Source: Microtetraspora niveoalba
GTDB taxonomy: Bacteria; Actinomycetota; Actinomycetes; Streptosporangiales; Streptosporangiaceae
NCBI RefSeq assembly: GCF_001570405.1
Contig: NZ_BBYM01000020.1
Coordinates: 62,001-126,000, forward strand
Direction of reading: 5' to 3'
Length of the DNA: 64,000 bases
A model generated the notes under the pieces. The model was not told the origin of the DNA. It saw only the letters and a list, made by a program, of their open reading frames with translations, and searched no databases. Positions within the stretch are counted from its first letter, which is position 1; each line of letters opens with the position of its first letter. Shown here piece after piece: positions 25,926 through 34,731 of the stretch. Position numbers and translations under genes: made by a program.

Positions 25926-25950
25926 GCATTGATGCTCGCACGGATGGGAC

Positions 25951-26751
25951 GTGTGGCACGATTCGTACGTGCTGGTTGTTCTCGTCCTCGTCGCGATCGC
26001 CGTCGTAGCCGTAACGGTGAAGCTCTCGCAGGGCCATGGCGGTGAGATGGCCGTGTTCGCGCCGGACGCGCCGCCGCTCGTCCTCCCCGTCGGTCGCCTG
26101 GAGGCGGCGGACCTGGCCCGGTTGCAGCTCCCGATCGGCCTCGTGGGCTACCAGACGGACGCGGTGGACGCGACGCTGCAGCGGCTCGCGGTCTCGCTCG
26201 ACGAGCGGGACATCCACATCGCCGCCCTGGAGCGGCGCCTCGCCGATCTGGTCACGGCCCGGCTGTACGGCCGCCCGGAGGACGCCGACGAGCCCACCCC
26301 GGACCCCCTTGACGACGTGGACGGCGTCGACGGCGGGGACTCCTGGGACGCGCAGGAGGAGATCGAGCCCGGCACCGTCGCCGACCCCGCGGAGGACGGC
26401 GCGAGTGACCAGGACGCGGGAGACGTCGAGGGTGCCCCGAGTGGCGACGTCCAGGAGGCCGAGAAGCCGGAGCGGGCGGACCGGTCCGACGAGGCGGACG
26501 AGCCTGAGCGGGAAGAGCGGCCGGAGAAGGCGGAGCGGGCGGACCGGTCCGACGAGCCTGGGCGGGAAGAGCGGCCCGAACCGGCGGGATCGCCCGAGAC
26601 GGCGGAGCGGTCCGAACCCACGGGCCAGGCTGAGACGGCAGAACAGTCCGAGACGGTGGAACAGGCCGGGAAGCCGGACGACGCCGAGCCGCGGCCCCGG
26701 GCCGCGACGGCGAGCGTGGGGAGCGCGGGGAGCAGGGAGGAGAGCCCGTGA
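25951..26751 (+). CDS. Membrane-anchored DivIVA-like protein
   Basis: A 266-residue protein. One N-terminal helix (VLVVLVLVAIAVVAVTVKL) is followed by the DivIVA-like segment AADLARLQLPIGLVGYQTDAVDATLQRLAVSLDERDIHIAALERRLADL (residues ~45-95), a coiled coil. A long acidic tail follows, built of imperfect repeats such as KAERADRSDEPGREERPE. This layout is conserved just before tag in streptomycetes and mycobacteria. DivIVA-type proteins mark curved membranes and growth poles; that role is inferred here. The start is GTG 25951 or GTG 25969. Its stop overlaps the tag start by 4 nt. Confidence 0.82.
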   Translation: MWHDSYVLVVLVLVAIAVVAVTVKLSQGHGGEMAVFAPDAPPLVLPVGRLEAADLARLQLPIGLVGYQTDAVDATLQRLAVSLDERDIHIAALERRLADLVTARLYGRPEDADEPTPDPLDDVDGVDGGDSWDAQEEIEPGTVADPAEDGASDQDAGDVEGAPSGDVQEAEKPERADRSDEADEPEREERPEKAERADRSDEPGREERPEPAGSPETAERSEPTGQAETAEQSETVEQAGKPDDAEPRPRAATASVGSAGSREESP

Positions 26752-27323
26752 TGATCAGATGCGCGTGGGCGACCTCCGCCCCCGACTACATCGCCTACCA
26801 CGACGAGGAGTGGGGCCGCCCGGTACACGGCGACGACGGCGTCTTCGAGCGCGTCACGCTGGAGGCGTTCCAGTCCGGCCTGTCCTGGCTGACCATCCTG
26901 CGCAAGCGGGAGAACTTCCGCGCGGCCTTCGCCGGGTTCTCCATCCCGAAGGTCGCCGCGTTCGACGAGTCGGACGTGGAGCGGCTGATGGGCGACGCGG
27001 GCATCATCCGCAACCGGGCCAAGATCGAGGCGGCCCTCGCCAACGCGAGGGCCGCGATGGAGTTGCCCGGCGGACTTTCCGACCTGGTCTGGAAATATGC
27101 CGACCTGTCCGCTCCGGTGCCTCCCACTCCCGCCGACATCCCGGCCCAGACCCCGGCCTCCAAGGCGCTGGCCAAGGAACTCAAGCGGAACGGCTTCCGC
27201 TTCGTCGGCCCCACCACCGCCTACGCGCTGATGCAGGCCATCGGGCTGGTCAACGACCACCTGGCCGACTGCTGGGTGCGCGACGACGTCAACGCCCGTC
27301 GAACCGCGGCCGCTCCTTGTTGA
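26748..27323 (+). CDS. tag: DNA-3-methyladenine glycosylase I
   Basis: A ~190-residue base-excision enzyme that removes 3-methyladenine. With ATG 26751 the protein reads MIRCAW, putting the zinc ligand at Cys4 as in E. coli Tag. The second ligand is His in AYHDEEWG (17) and the last two are in LVNDHLADCW. The catalytic Glu and pocket residues fall in RVTLEAFQSGLSWLTILRKRENF. GTG 26748 would overlap the upstream stop (GTGA) and is equally possible. Its 3' end overlaps the convergent enoyl-CoA hydratase gene by 35 nt. Translationally coupled to the DivIVA-like gene, the same pair as Rv1209/Rv1210 (from memory). Confidence 0.95.
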   Translation: MMIRCAWATSAPDYIAYHDEEWGRPVHGDDGVFERVTLEAFQSGLSWLTILRKRENFRAAFAGFSIPKVAAFDESDVERLMGDAGIIRNRAKIEAALANARAAMELPGGLSDLVWKYADLSAPVPPTPADIPAQTPASKALAKELKRNGFRFVGPTTAYALMQAIGLVNDHLADCWVRDDVNARRTAAAPC

Positions 27324-28089
27324 GGAACGCCTTGGTCGCGGCCGCGTGGTCGGCCGTCGCCGCGCACTCGTCCTGAAGCTCGGCCTCCAGGTCGAGCGCC
27401 TCGGACAACGAGTGCGAGGCGGCGTAGTCCAGCGCCCTCCTGGTCGCCGCGTACGCCCGCGTCGGCCCCTGCGCCAGCCGTACGGCGAGCTCGCGGGCCG
27501 CGACCGGCACCTCGTCGGCGGGGACGACCCGGGTGACCAGGCCCAGCTCGAGCGCGCGGCCGGCCTCCACGGCGTCGCCGAGCAGGAGCAGCTCGCGGGC
27601 GCGGGCGGGGCCGACCAGGCGCTGCAGCGTCCAGGACGCGCCGGAGTCCGGGGCGAGACCGATGCCGGTGAACGCCATGGCGAACTTCGCCTTCTCCGAC
27701 GCGATCCGGAAGTCGCAGGCGAAGGCGAGCGCGGCGCCCGCGCCCGCCGCCACGCCGTTGACCGCGGCGACGACCGGCTTGTCCATCGTCGTGAGCGCCC
27801 GGACGATCGGGTTGTAGTGCCGCCGGACCGTGTCGTCGAGGCCGCGGCCGCTCTCCAGGAGCTCGGCGTGCTCGCGCAGATCCTGGCCGGCGCAGAAACC
27901 CCGACCCCGGCCGGTGAGCAGCACCGCGCGCACGGAGGCGTCGTCCCCGGCCCGTTCCACGGCCGCGAGCAGCGCGGACTTCATGGAGCCGGTCAGGGAG
28001 TTCATCGCGTCCGGGCGGTTCAGCGTGATCGTGGCGACGCCGTCGCCGATCTCGTACAGAACCTCGTCGGCGACGTCATTGGCAGTCAT
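27289..28089 (-). CDS. Enoyl-CoA hydratase/isomerase (PaaG-like)
   Basis: A 266-residue crotonase-fold enzyme. The CoA-binding/oxyanion parts are RGRGFCAGQDLREHAELL and NGVAAGAGAALAFACDFRIAS. The second catalytic region GIGLAPDSGASWTLQRLVG has Asp where classical hydratases have Glu, as in PaaG ring-epoxide isomerases and related isomerases. Length is normal. It lies 44 nt downstream of a PaaX-type regulator on the same strand, so the two form a small phenylacetyl-CoA-type unit, though no other paa genes are nearby. Confidence 0.88.
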   Translation of the reverse strand: MTANDVADEVLYEIGDGVATITLNRPDAMNSLTGSMKSALLAAVERAGDDASVRAVLLTGRGRGFCAGQDLREHAELLESGRGLDDTVRRHYNPIVRALTTMDKPVVAAVNGVAAGAGAALAFACDFRIASEKAKFAMAFTGIGLAPDSGASWTLQRLVGPARARELLLLGDAVEAGRALELGLVTRVVPADEVPVAARELAVRLAQGPTRAYAATRRALDYAASHSLSEALDLEAELQDECAATADHAAATKAFLNKERPRFDGR

Positions 28090-28133
28090 CGAACCTCCTC
28101 AGCGATGTCCCCGGGCCCGGCCCCGAGGGGGAG

Positions 28134-28922
28134 TCACGGCACGGCGCCGTCGAACGCTCCATCCATGTTCCGATCGACGAACGCGGTGGCGGCCGGCAGC
28201 AGCCGGGCGGCCTCCCGCTCAAAGTAGAGGCGGGCCTTCTCTCCCGGCCATCCGGGGGGCAACAATTCGGCGGGCAGCCCCGGATCGCGGAACAGGAAGT
28301 TGCGCCAGCCGTGCAGCAGCCTGCTGCGCACCGCGAAGACCCGGTCGTCGGGCGCGTCGCCGGGCAGCGAGCCGAGGAGCACCTCGGCGTCGGCCAGCCA
28401 CTCCTCGTACGCCCGGGCGATCGCGCAGAGATCCCACGCGCGCGCCACCAGCTCGCGCGGGTCGCCGGCCAGGGTCGCGTCGAACAGGTACGCGTCGATC
28501 CGCAGCGCGTCCAGCTCGGGGGAGGGGCGCGGACCGATCCAGGTGGTCTCGGACAGCGGTGCGTATCCGAGGAACGCGAGGTTCGCCCGCAGCCGCTCCC
28601 GCCGCGACCGGTCGCGCACCGGTTCGAGCACGAGCATGTGCCACCGGCCCGACCAGCTCACCGGGCCCACCCGGTAGACGCGCGCCGCCGCCTCGTCCAG
28701 GCGGTTCACGCCCTTCGGGGTCAGCGCGTAGCCGGGGCCCTGCGGCAGCCGTACGGGTTCGAGCCAGCCCTGGCGGACCATCCGCGAGATGGCGGTGCGC
28801 ACGGCCGGGGCGGCGATGCCGAGCGGCGCGAGCAGCCGTACGAGGGCGGCCACGGAGGCGCGCGCGCCACGGGTGCGGAGGTGATCTCCGTACAGATCGA
28901 AAAGCGCGGCGCGGGCGTTCAT
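28134..28922 (-). CDS. PaaX-family transcriptional regulator
   Basis: A 262-residue regulator, start ATG 28922 after GGGTGGG. The N-terminal winged helix is ARAALFDLYGDHLRTRGARASVAALVRLLAPLGIAAPAVRTAISRMVRQGWLEP (residues 3-60). The PaaX central and C-terminal domains follow (RWHMLVLEPVRDRSRRERLRANLAFLGYAPLSETTWIGPRP; FRDPGLPAELLPPGWPGEKARLYFE). PaaX responds to phenylacetyl-CoA, and the adjacent PaaG-like gene fits that role. It is divergent from the DUF3117 gene across a 178-bp gap. Confidence 0.92.
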   Translation of the reverse strand: MNARAALFDLYGDHLRTRGARASVAALVRLLAPLGIAAPAVRTAISRMVRQGWLEPVRLPQGPGYALTPKGVNRLDEAAARVYRVGPVSWSGRWHMLVLEPVRDRSRRERLRANLAFLGYAPLSETTWIGPRPSPELDALRIDAYLFDATLAGDPRELVARAWDLCAIARAYEEWLADAEVLLGSLPGDAPDDRVFAVRSRLLHGWRNFLFRDPGLPAELLPPGWPGEKARLYFEREAARLLPAATAFVDRNMDGAFDGAVP

Positions 28923-29100
28923 CCCACCCAGTGTGCTGTGCGGATGTGCCCTCGACAATGCATAACCGACGTCCTTTGATCGACTGCGCGGGGCATGGTC
29001 GTTACCTTTTTAAGCTGAGAGGCGGGATAATAGGCCATCACACAAGACGTGAATATGCCGGCCACCCCCGGGGAGCCGGCGACGTGGAAGGGATACACGC

Positions 29101-29268
29101 ATGGCGGCGATGAAGCCGCGGACTGGCGACGGTCCGCTGGAAGTCACCAAGGAAGGCCGGGGCATTGTCATGCGGGTCCCCCTCGAGGGTGGCGGCCGGC
29201 TCGTCGTCGAGCTCTCGGCGGATGAGGCCGGCGCCCTTGGAGACGCACTGAAGAAGGTGGTCGGCTGA
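29101..29268 (+). CDS. DUF3117 small conserved actinobacterial protein
   Basis: A 55-residue protein reading MAAMKPRTGDGPLEVTKEG, then RGIVMRVPLEGGGRLVVELS and ADEAGALGDALKKVVG. The sequence is almost invariant across actinobacteria (M. tuberculosis Rv1211, from memory) and its function is unknown. GGAAGGGA lies 7 nt before the ATG. A -10-like GATAAT at about 29026-29031 gives a leader of roughly 65 nt. It precedes the leucyl aminopeptidase gene by 79 bp. Confidence 0.93.
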   Translation: MAAMKPRTGDGPLEVTKEGRGIVMRVPLEGGGRLVVELSADEAGALGDALKKVVG

Positions 29269-29347
29269 ATCCCAGCCGACCTGTTCGATTTTCGGCCCTG
29301 GCGGCGGGGGTGATCCCGGTGCCGGGGCCGCCTTGTTGGAGGTGCCT

Positions 29348-30754
29348 GTGCCGATAGAGACCACGCCGACCTTCGTCGCCGAGCCCGCCGCCGACGCGCA
29401 GTTCGTCGCCGTGCCGTTCGGACGCGATCTCGCTCCTCCGGTGGAGCTTCCACTGCCGGTCGACGCGCTGCTGGCCCATTACGAGGCCAAGGGGGATCCG
29501 GGAGAGGTCGTCGAGGTCCCGGTGGCGCACGGCACCGGCGTCCGCCGCGTCCTCCTGTACGGAGTGGGTGACGGCTCCGCCGCCGGACTGCGGCGGGCGG
29601 GGGCGTCCGTGGTGAGGAAGGTCAAGGGCGGAGCGACGCTCTGGATCCGGGTGCCCGAAACGGCCGACGCCGGTGCCGCCGCCCTGGCCGAGGGCGCGCT
29701 GCTCGCCTCCTACACCTTCAGGATCGGCGCGGGCCGTACGGCTCCGAAGATCGTCTTCGTCGGCGGGGACGAGGAGGCGCTGCGGAGAGGTGAGAGGGTC
29801 GCCCGCGCCACGGCGCTGGCCCGCGACCTCATCAACACCCCGTCGTCGATCAAGTCCCCGGCGTGGCTGGCCGACCAGGCGCGGGAGGTCGCCGCGAGCG
29901 CCGGTCTGGGCTTCAGGGAGGACACGGCGCTCGACGAGTTCGGCGGCATCCGCGCGGTCGGGCAGGGGTCCGTCAACCCGCCCCGACTGGTCGAGCTCAC
30001 CTACGCGCCCGAGGGGGCCACCCGGCACGTCGTCCTCGTCGGCAAGGGCATCACGTTCGACACCGGCGGTCTGTCACTCAAGCCCGAAGAGGGCATGAAG
30101 ACGATGAAGACCGACATGGCGGGCGGCGCGACGGTCATCGCCGTGATGGGCGCGCTCGCGGCGGCCGGCGTGCCGGTGCGGGTGACCGGGCTCGTCGCGT
30201 GCGCCGAGAACGCGTTCTCCGGATCCGCGCAGCGGCCCGGCGACGTCATCACCCAGTACGGCGGGCGCACCGTCGAGGTCCTGAACACCGACGCCGAGGG
30301 AAGGCTGGTGCTGGCGGACGCGCTCGCCTACGCCGACGCCGAGCTCGCCCCCGACATCGTGATCGACATCGCCACCCTCACCGGCGCGGCCAAGGTCGCT
30401 CTCGGGCTGCGGCTGGGCGCTCTGTACGCGACCGACGAGCCGCTGGCGGCCGCGCTGCTCGAAGCGGGGGAGGCCACCGGCGACCGGCTGTGGCGGATGC
30501 CGCTGATCGACGACTACCGCGCCGACCTCGACTCCGACATCGCCGACCTGGCCAACGTGGACCGGAGGATGTCCGGCTCGGCCGGCTCCGTGGCCGCCGC
30601 GCTCTTCCTCAGGGAGTTCACCGGCGGGCGGCCGTGGGCGCATCTCGACGTGGCCGGTCCGGCGCGGGCGACCGCCGACGACGGCGAGATCACGAAGGGC
30701 GGTACGGGTTTCGGCGTCCGGCTGCTGCTCCGCTACCTCGCGTCACTGGGCTAG
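29348..30754 (+). CDS. pepA: Leucyl aminopeptidase (M17)
   Basis: A 468-residue cytoplasmic metallo-aminopeptidase, from GTG 29348 with GGAGG 5 nt upstream; a TTG five codons earlier lacks a ribosome site. The M17 signature NTDAEGRLVLADALAYA (residues ~315-330) and the metal-site stretch VLVGKGITFDTGGLSLKPEEGMKTMKTDMAGG are intact. The N-terminal macro-like domain is residues ~1-160. The last 12 bases overlap the convergent O-methyltransferase gene. Expected to form a two-metal hexamer that removes N-terminal residues and turns over peptides. Confidence 0.94.
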   Translation: MPIETTPTFVAEPAADAQFVAVPFGRDLAPPVELPLPVDALLAHYEAKGDPGEVVEVPVAHGTGVRRVLLYGVGDGSAAGLRRAGASVVRKVKGGATLWIRVPETADAGAAALAEGALLASYTFRIGAGRTAPKIVFVGGDEEALRRGERVARATALARDLINTPSSIKSPAWLADQAREVAASAGLGFREDTALDEFGGIRAVGQGSVNPPRLVELTYAPEGATRHVVLVGKGITFDTGGLSLKPEEGMKTMKTDMAGGATVIAVMGALAAAGVPVRVTGLVACAENAFSGSAQRPGDVITQYGGRTVEVLNTDAEGRLVLADALAYADAELAPDIVIDIATLTGAAKVALGLRLGALYATDEPLAAALLEAGEATGDRLWRMPLIDDYRADLDSDIADLANVDRRMSGSAGSVAAALFLREFTGGRPWAHLDVAGPARATADDGEITKGGTGFGVRLLLRYLASLG

Positions 30755-31378
30755 CTTGACGGCGGCGAGCAGGCCGTCGCCGAGGGGCAGCATCAGCGGG
30801 CGGAGCCGGTCGTCGGCGCGGACCAGCTTGCCCAGCTCCCGGACGGCGACGGTGTCCGGGTCGCGCTGGGTGGGATCCGCCACGCGGTCGTCGCAGAGGG
30901 CGTCGCCGAACGCGACGATCCCGCCGACACGCAGCAGCCGTACCGACTCGGCCAGATAGTCGCCGTACTCCTGCTTGGCGGCGTCGCAGAAGACGAGGTC
31001 GTAGCCCCCGTCGGCCAGACGGGGGAGCACGTCGAGGGCGCGGCCGCCGATCAGGCGGATCCTGCTGCCGGAGAAGCCGGCCTCGGCGAACGTCTTGCGG
31101 GCCAGCCGCTGGTGCTCGGGCTCGGAGTCCACGCTCGTCAGCGTGCCGTCCGGCCGCATGCCGCGCAGGAGCCACAGCCCCGAGACGCCGCAGCCCGTGC
31201 CGACCTCGACCACCGAACGGGCGTTGATCGCGGTGGCGAGGAAGCAGAGCGCCGCCCCGCACCCGGACAGGATCGGGGGAGCTCCCACCTCGATGGCCCG
31301 CCGGCGTGCGGATCGCAGGATCTCGTCCTCGGGGACGAACTCCTCCGCGTAGGCCAGGCTGGCCGGGGTCGTCGCCAT
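30743..31378 (-). CDS. SAM-dependent O-methyltransferase (catechol/caffeoyl-CoA type)
   Basis: A 211-residue protein, start ATG 31378 with AAGGAGAGG before it. Motif I is [20 protein letters not shown]; the Asp/metal region is [27 protein letters not shown], followed by [19 protein letters not shown]. These match bacterial class I O-methyltransferases of the M. tuberculosis Rv1220c type, which likewise lie divergent from sigE. Substrate unknown. Its promoter shares a 187-bp region with sigE. Confidence 0.92.
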   Translation of the reverse strand: MATTPASLAYAEEFVPEDEILRSARRRAIEVGAPPILSGCGAALCFLATAINARSVVEVGTGCGVSGLWLLRGMRPDGTLTSVDSEPEHQRLARKTFAEAGFSGSRIRLIGGRALDVLPRLADGGYDLVFCDAAKQEYGDYLAESVRLLRVGGIVAFGDALCDDRVADPTQRDPDTVAVRELGKLVRADDRLRPLMLPLGDGLLAAVKLAQ

Positions 31379-31434
31379 CGGCCTCTCCTTCCCTCCTGCA
31401 TTCTGTCGCAGCCTAGGGGAGTCGGGGTCGAACG

Positions 31435-31460
31435 GGAACTCACGCCACAACGGGGACGTT
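31435..31460 (+). promoter_or_regulatory. ECF-type promoter upstream of sigE
   Basis: GGAAC at 31435-31439 and CGTT at 31457-31460 are separated by exactly 17 nt, the classic consensus of SigE/SigR-class ECF sigma factors. It points at sigE, predicting positive autoregulation with a transcript start near 31467. Confidence 0.72.
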
Positions 31461-31565
31461 GCACGCTTTGAACGGTCTTTGTACAGACCGCTCGATCGCG
31501 GTGCGCAGGAAGGGGCGAAACCAGGCACTATGGCTGTAGCGACGATCCTGCAGAGAGGACTCCCG

Positions 31566-32168
31566 GTGGACCACCACGACCACCAGGCGGACGCCCCCGT
31601 GTCCGACTGGACGCCTCCCACCTGGGAGGAGGTCGTAAGAACGCATTCCGCCCGGGTCTACCGACTCGCGTACCGCCTCACCGGCAACGTGCACGACGCC
31701 GAGGACCTGACGCAGGAAGTCTTCGTCCGGGTCTTCCGCTCGCTGTCCAGCTACACGCCCGGCACTTTCGAGGGCTGGCTGCACCGGATCACCACGAACC
31801 TCTTCCTGGACATGGCGCGGCGCAGGCAGCGCATCAGGTTCGAGGGGCTGGCCGACGACGCCGCCGAGCGGCTGCACGGCCGGGAGCCGTCCCCCGCGCA
31901 GGCGTACGACGACGCCCACCTGGATCACGACATCCAGGCGGCGCTCGACGCACTCGCGCCGGAGTTCCGGGCGGCCGTGGTGTTGTGCGACATCGAGGGG
32001 CTCTCCTACGAGGAGATCGCGGCGACGCTCGGCGTGAAGCTGGGCACCGTGCGCAGCAGGATCCACCGGGGCCGCGCCCAGTTGCGTGAGGCGCTCGAGC
32101 ACCGCGCCCCGGGGGCGAACAGGAATGGTGACCAACTCCCCCCTTCGTTCAGCAAGGAGGGTGCATGA
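31566..32168 (+). CDS. sigE: ECF RNA polymerase sigma factor SigE (envelope stress)
   Basis: A 200-residue group IV sigma factor. Region 2 spans [39 protein letters not shown] and region 4 spans [41 protein letters not shown]; both match SigE of streptomycetes and mycobacteria. The start is uncertain: GTG 31566 after GAGAGGA is chosen, and ATG 31530 would add 12 residues. Its stop overlaps the anti-sigma start (ATGA). The order sigE-rseA-htrA-tatB is that of M. tuberculosis Rv1221-Rv1224, so it should direct the response to cell-envelope stress. Confidence 0.93.
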   Translation: MDHHDHQADAPVSDWTPPTWEEVVRTHSARVYRLAYRLTGNVHDAEDLTQEVFVRVFRSLSSYTPGTFEGWLHRITTNLFLDMARRRQRIRFEGLADDAAERLHGREPSPAQAYDDAHLDHDIQAALDALAPEFRAAVVLCDIEGLSYEEIAATLGVKLGTVRSRIHRGRAQLREALEHRAPGANRNGDQLPPSFSKEGA

Positions 32169-32722
32169 GTCATCTTGGCGAGCGTGTTTCCGCGCTCATC
32201 GACGGCGAGCTCGGTCACAGGGATCGTGAGCGCGCTCTCGCGCACCTGACCTTCTGCGCGGACTGCCGCGCCGAGGTCGACGCCATGCGCGCGCTGAAGA
32301 GCCGGCTGCGCTCCATCGAGCCGCCGGCCATGCCGGCCGACCTCACCATGTCGTTGCTGCGCATGTCGGAGCCGGGCGGGCCGATCCCGCCGCGCATCCG
32401 GCCGTTCCCCGACCACCCGGCCTTCGCCGCCGCCAGGCTGCCCTCGATGCACGGCAGTCCGGCGGACAACCGGCCCCGGCTGGCGGGCGGGCACTCCGGG
32501 CCGGGGCGGCCGAGCCGTACGCGCCGGGCCGGATATGTCGCGGTGGGGTTCGCGTCCGCCGCCGTGGCGCTCGGTACGATGTTCATCGTCGGCGGCACCG
32601 GCGGCCAGCAGACGCCCAATCCGCCGGTGCAGTTCGTCAACCCGCAGCAGAGGATCGCTCCACCGCAGACGAGCCCGACGCCCAGCCCGTCGCCGAGCCT
32701 GCGCTCCCACGTCGCTCGATGA
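32165..32722 (+). CDS. rseA: Anti-sigma factor RseA-like (zinc-binding, ZAS type)
   Basis: A 185-residue protein. The N-terminal ZAS domain carries HLTFCADC (HxxxCxxC, residues ~27-34). A Pro-rich linker, one membrane helix ([23 protein letters not shown], ~118-140) and a Pro/Ser/Thr-rich tail follow. It should hold SigE inactive until envelope stress or redox change; HtrA-class proteolysis is plausible since htrA is next. Translationally coupled to sigE through a 4-nt overlap. Confidence 0.9.
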   Translation: MSHLGERVSALIDGELGHRDRERALAHLTFCADCRAEVDAMRALKSRLRSIEPPAMPADLTMSLLRMSEPGGPIPPRIRPFPDHPAFAAARLPSMHGSPADNRPRLAGGHSGPGRPSRTRRAGYVAVGFASAAVALGTMFIVGGTGGQQTPNPPVQFVNPQQRIAPPQTSPTPSPSPSLRSHVAR

Positions 32723-32749
32723 CATTCGAACGCAGGAGGGACCGCGCCG

Positions 32750-34150
32750 ATGACCGACGACACGGGTGCGTTCGAGAGCGGCGGACATGACGGCGGGGCA
32801 TACGACAGGGGCGGGTACGGCAGCGCCGGATACGACAGCGCTGGTTACGACAGCTCGGGTTACGACAGCTCGGGTTACGACAGGGGCCGGTACGACGAGA
32901 GGGCCGGGTTCGACCCCGAGGGGTACGGCCGCCAGGGGCGGCCCGACTTCCTCCCCGCGCCCGACCGGGCGACCGGTCTCGGCCCCGGCTGGGGTCCCCC
33001 GCCGCCGTTCCCGCCCGCTCCCGTGCGTACGGCGCCGCCGGCGCGCCTCTATCTCGCCCTGGCCGTCGTCATCGCGCTCGTGGCGGGTACGGCGGGCAGT
33101 CTCGGCACCTACCTGCTGACGCGGCCGCGGTCGGGCCCCGACCCGTCGTACCGGCTCGGGGCGATGCCGTCGGCCTCCATCTCGCGCGCGCCCGAGTCCG
33201 TCGCGGGAGTGGCGGCCCGGGTGCTGCCCAGCGTGGTCTCGCTGGAGGTCAAGGGCAACCAGGAGGCCGGCACGGGCTCCGGCTTCGTCATCCAGGGCGG
33301 CTACATCGTGACGAACAACCACGTCGTCGCGGTCGCCGCGCAGAGCGGAGAGATCCGCATCCGGTTCAACAACCGAAGGTCGACCACCGCCAAGATCATC
33401 GGCCGTGATCCGAACTCCGACATCGCCGTGGTCAAGCCGGAGGACACCTTCGGGGCGCCGGAGGTCACTCTGGGCAACTCCGACGGTGTGGTCGTCGGCG
33501 ACCCCGTCATCGCCATCGGCTCGCCGCTCGGCCTCACCGGCACCGTCACCACCGGCATCGTCAGCTCGCTCAACCGGCCCGTCGAGGCGGGCGGGGAGTC
33601 CGGGACCGACTATGCGCTGATCAACGCGATCCAGACGGACGCCGCGATCAACCCCGGCAACTCCGGAGGCCCGCTCGTCAACACGGCCGGGCAGGTCATC
33701 GGGGTGAACTCGGCCATCGCCACACTCGGCAGCGGCGCCGCCATCGGCCAGCAGACCGGCAGCATCGGCCTGGGCTTCGCGATCCCCGTCAACCACGTCA
33801 GGAGGGTCGCCCAGGAGCTCATCACGACGGGGAGCGCGCGCACCTCGCGGATCGGCATCACCATCGACTCGGAATATCGGGGTCAGGGCGTGCGGATCGC
33901 CTCAGGGGCGACCGGCGGCGAGCCCGCGGTCACCCCCGGCGGCCCCGCGGACAAGGCGGGCATCAAGCCCGGCGACATCATCCTGGAGGTCGACGGGCAG
34001 CCCGTCGACGACAGCCGCGAGCTCATCGTGACGATCCGCAGCAAGGCTCCCGGCGACCGCGTGCGCATCAGGTTCCAGCACGACGGCGACGAGAAGACCG
34101 CGACGGTCACCGTCGGCGCCGCTCCGGCCCCCACCGCACGCCCGTCGTAA
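32750..34150 (+). CDS. htrA: HtrA/DegP-like membrane serine protease with PDZ domain
   Basis: A 466-residue protease anchored by one helix (LYLALAVVIALVAGTAGSLGTYLL, ~100-123). The cytoplasmic N-terminus has Tyr-rich repeats (GYDSAGYDSSGYDSSGYDR). The trypsin-like domain has the catalytic triad His in VTNNHVVAV, Asp in NSDIAVVKPE and Ser in INPGNSGGPLVN. The PDZ domain (~365-450) contains GGPADKAGIKPGDIILEVDGQPV. It degrades or holds misfolded exported proteins and probably cleaves envelope-stress regulators. RBS GGAGGGA; 27 nt after the anti-sigma gene. Confidence 0.94.
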   Translation: MTDDTGAFESGGHDGGAYDRGGYGSAGYDSAGYDSSGYDSSGYDRGRYDERAGFDPEGYGRQGRPDFLPAPDRATGLGPGWGPPPPFPPAPVRTAPPARLYLALAVVIALVAGTAGSLGTYLLTRPRSGPDPSYRLGAMPSASISRAPESVAGVAARVLPSVVSLEVKGNQEAGTGSGFVIQGGYIVTNNHVVAVAAQSGEIRIRFNNRRSTTAKIIGRDPNSDIAVVKPEDTFGAPEVTLGNSDGVVVGDPVIAIGSPLGLTGTVTTGIVSSLNRPVEAGGESGTDYALINAIQTDAAINPGNSGGPLVNTAGQVIGVNSAIATLGSGAAIGQQTGSIGLGFAIPVNHVRRVAQELITTGSARTSRIGITIDSEYRGQGVRIASGATGGEPAVTPGGPADKAGIKPGDIILEVDGQPVDDSRELIVTIRSKAPGDRVRIRFQHDGDEKTATVTVGAAPAPTARPS

Positions 34151-34206
34151 TACCAGTCAGGTGCTATTAGTCTGAAACCAGCTGTTCCCGGAAGAGGAGA
34201 CCACCT

Positions 34207-34572
34207 GTGTTCGGACTGGGCTGGCCGGAGATCCTGGCACTCGTGGTGATCGCGCTGCTCGTTTTCGGCCCCGAGAAGCTGCCGCAGGCGGCACAGCAGG
34301 CGGGCCGTACGCTCCGGCAACTGCGCCAGATGGCCAACAACGCCAAGGCGGACCTGGAGGCCAACCTCGGTCCGGAGTTCAAGAACTTCGACCCGGCCGA
34401 TCTCAATCCCAAGACGTTCGTCCGCAAGCACCTGCTCGACGACGTCGAGGGCGACTGGAACGCCGCGTCGGCCGCGTCGGCGGCGGCCGTGCCCGCCGTG
34501 GCCGCGGCCCGGCCGCCGGGGGGCGACCTCGGCTTCGGCGAGATCCCCCCGTACGACACGGAAGCCACCTGA
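34207..34572 (+). CDS. tatB: Sec-independent (twin-arginine) translocase subunit TatB
   Basis: A 121-residue protein, GTG start with GAGGAG 8 nt upstream. A single N-terminal helix (GWPEILALVVIALLVFGPEKLPQAA) is followed by the amphipathic helix of TatA/B proteins. The N-terminal FGLGWPEIL and the Glu/Pro hinge are TatB-like, and the position after htrA is that of tatB in actinobacteria. The C-terminal Ala/Pro tail is variable. It forms the substrate-receptor complex with TatC, which is not in this window. Confidence 0.9.
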   Translation: MFGLGWPEILALVVIALLVFGPEKLPQAAQQAGRTLRQLRQMANNAKADLEANLGPEFKNFDPADLNPKTFVRKHLLDDVEGDWNAASAASAAAVPAVAAARPPGGDLGFGEIPPYDTEAT

Positions 34573-34691
34573 GATCCGCCGCCCCAGACCGGTGGGACGC
34601 GACGACGCTCTGATCGTCGAGAGCCGGTGGTGACGCGTCCGGGCGGGTGAGGCGTGGGGTCGGTCTTCGACACCCGGGCTCGGACGCGCGT

Positions 34692-34718
34692 GGGCCCGCT
34701 CACGACGTGAGCGGGCCC
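34692..34718. terminator. Bidirectional hairpin terminator between tatB and mrp
   Basis: Arms 34692-34703 and 34707-34718 form a perfect 12-bp stem between convergent genes; 13 nt separate it from the mrp stop. Confidence 0.8.
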
Positions 34719-34731
34719 AGTGGTGGAGAGG

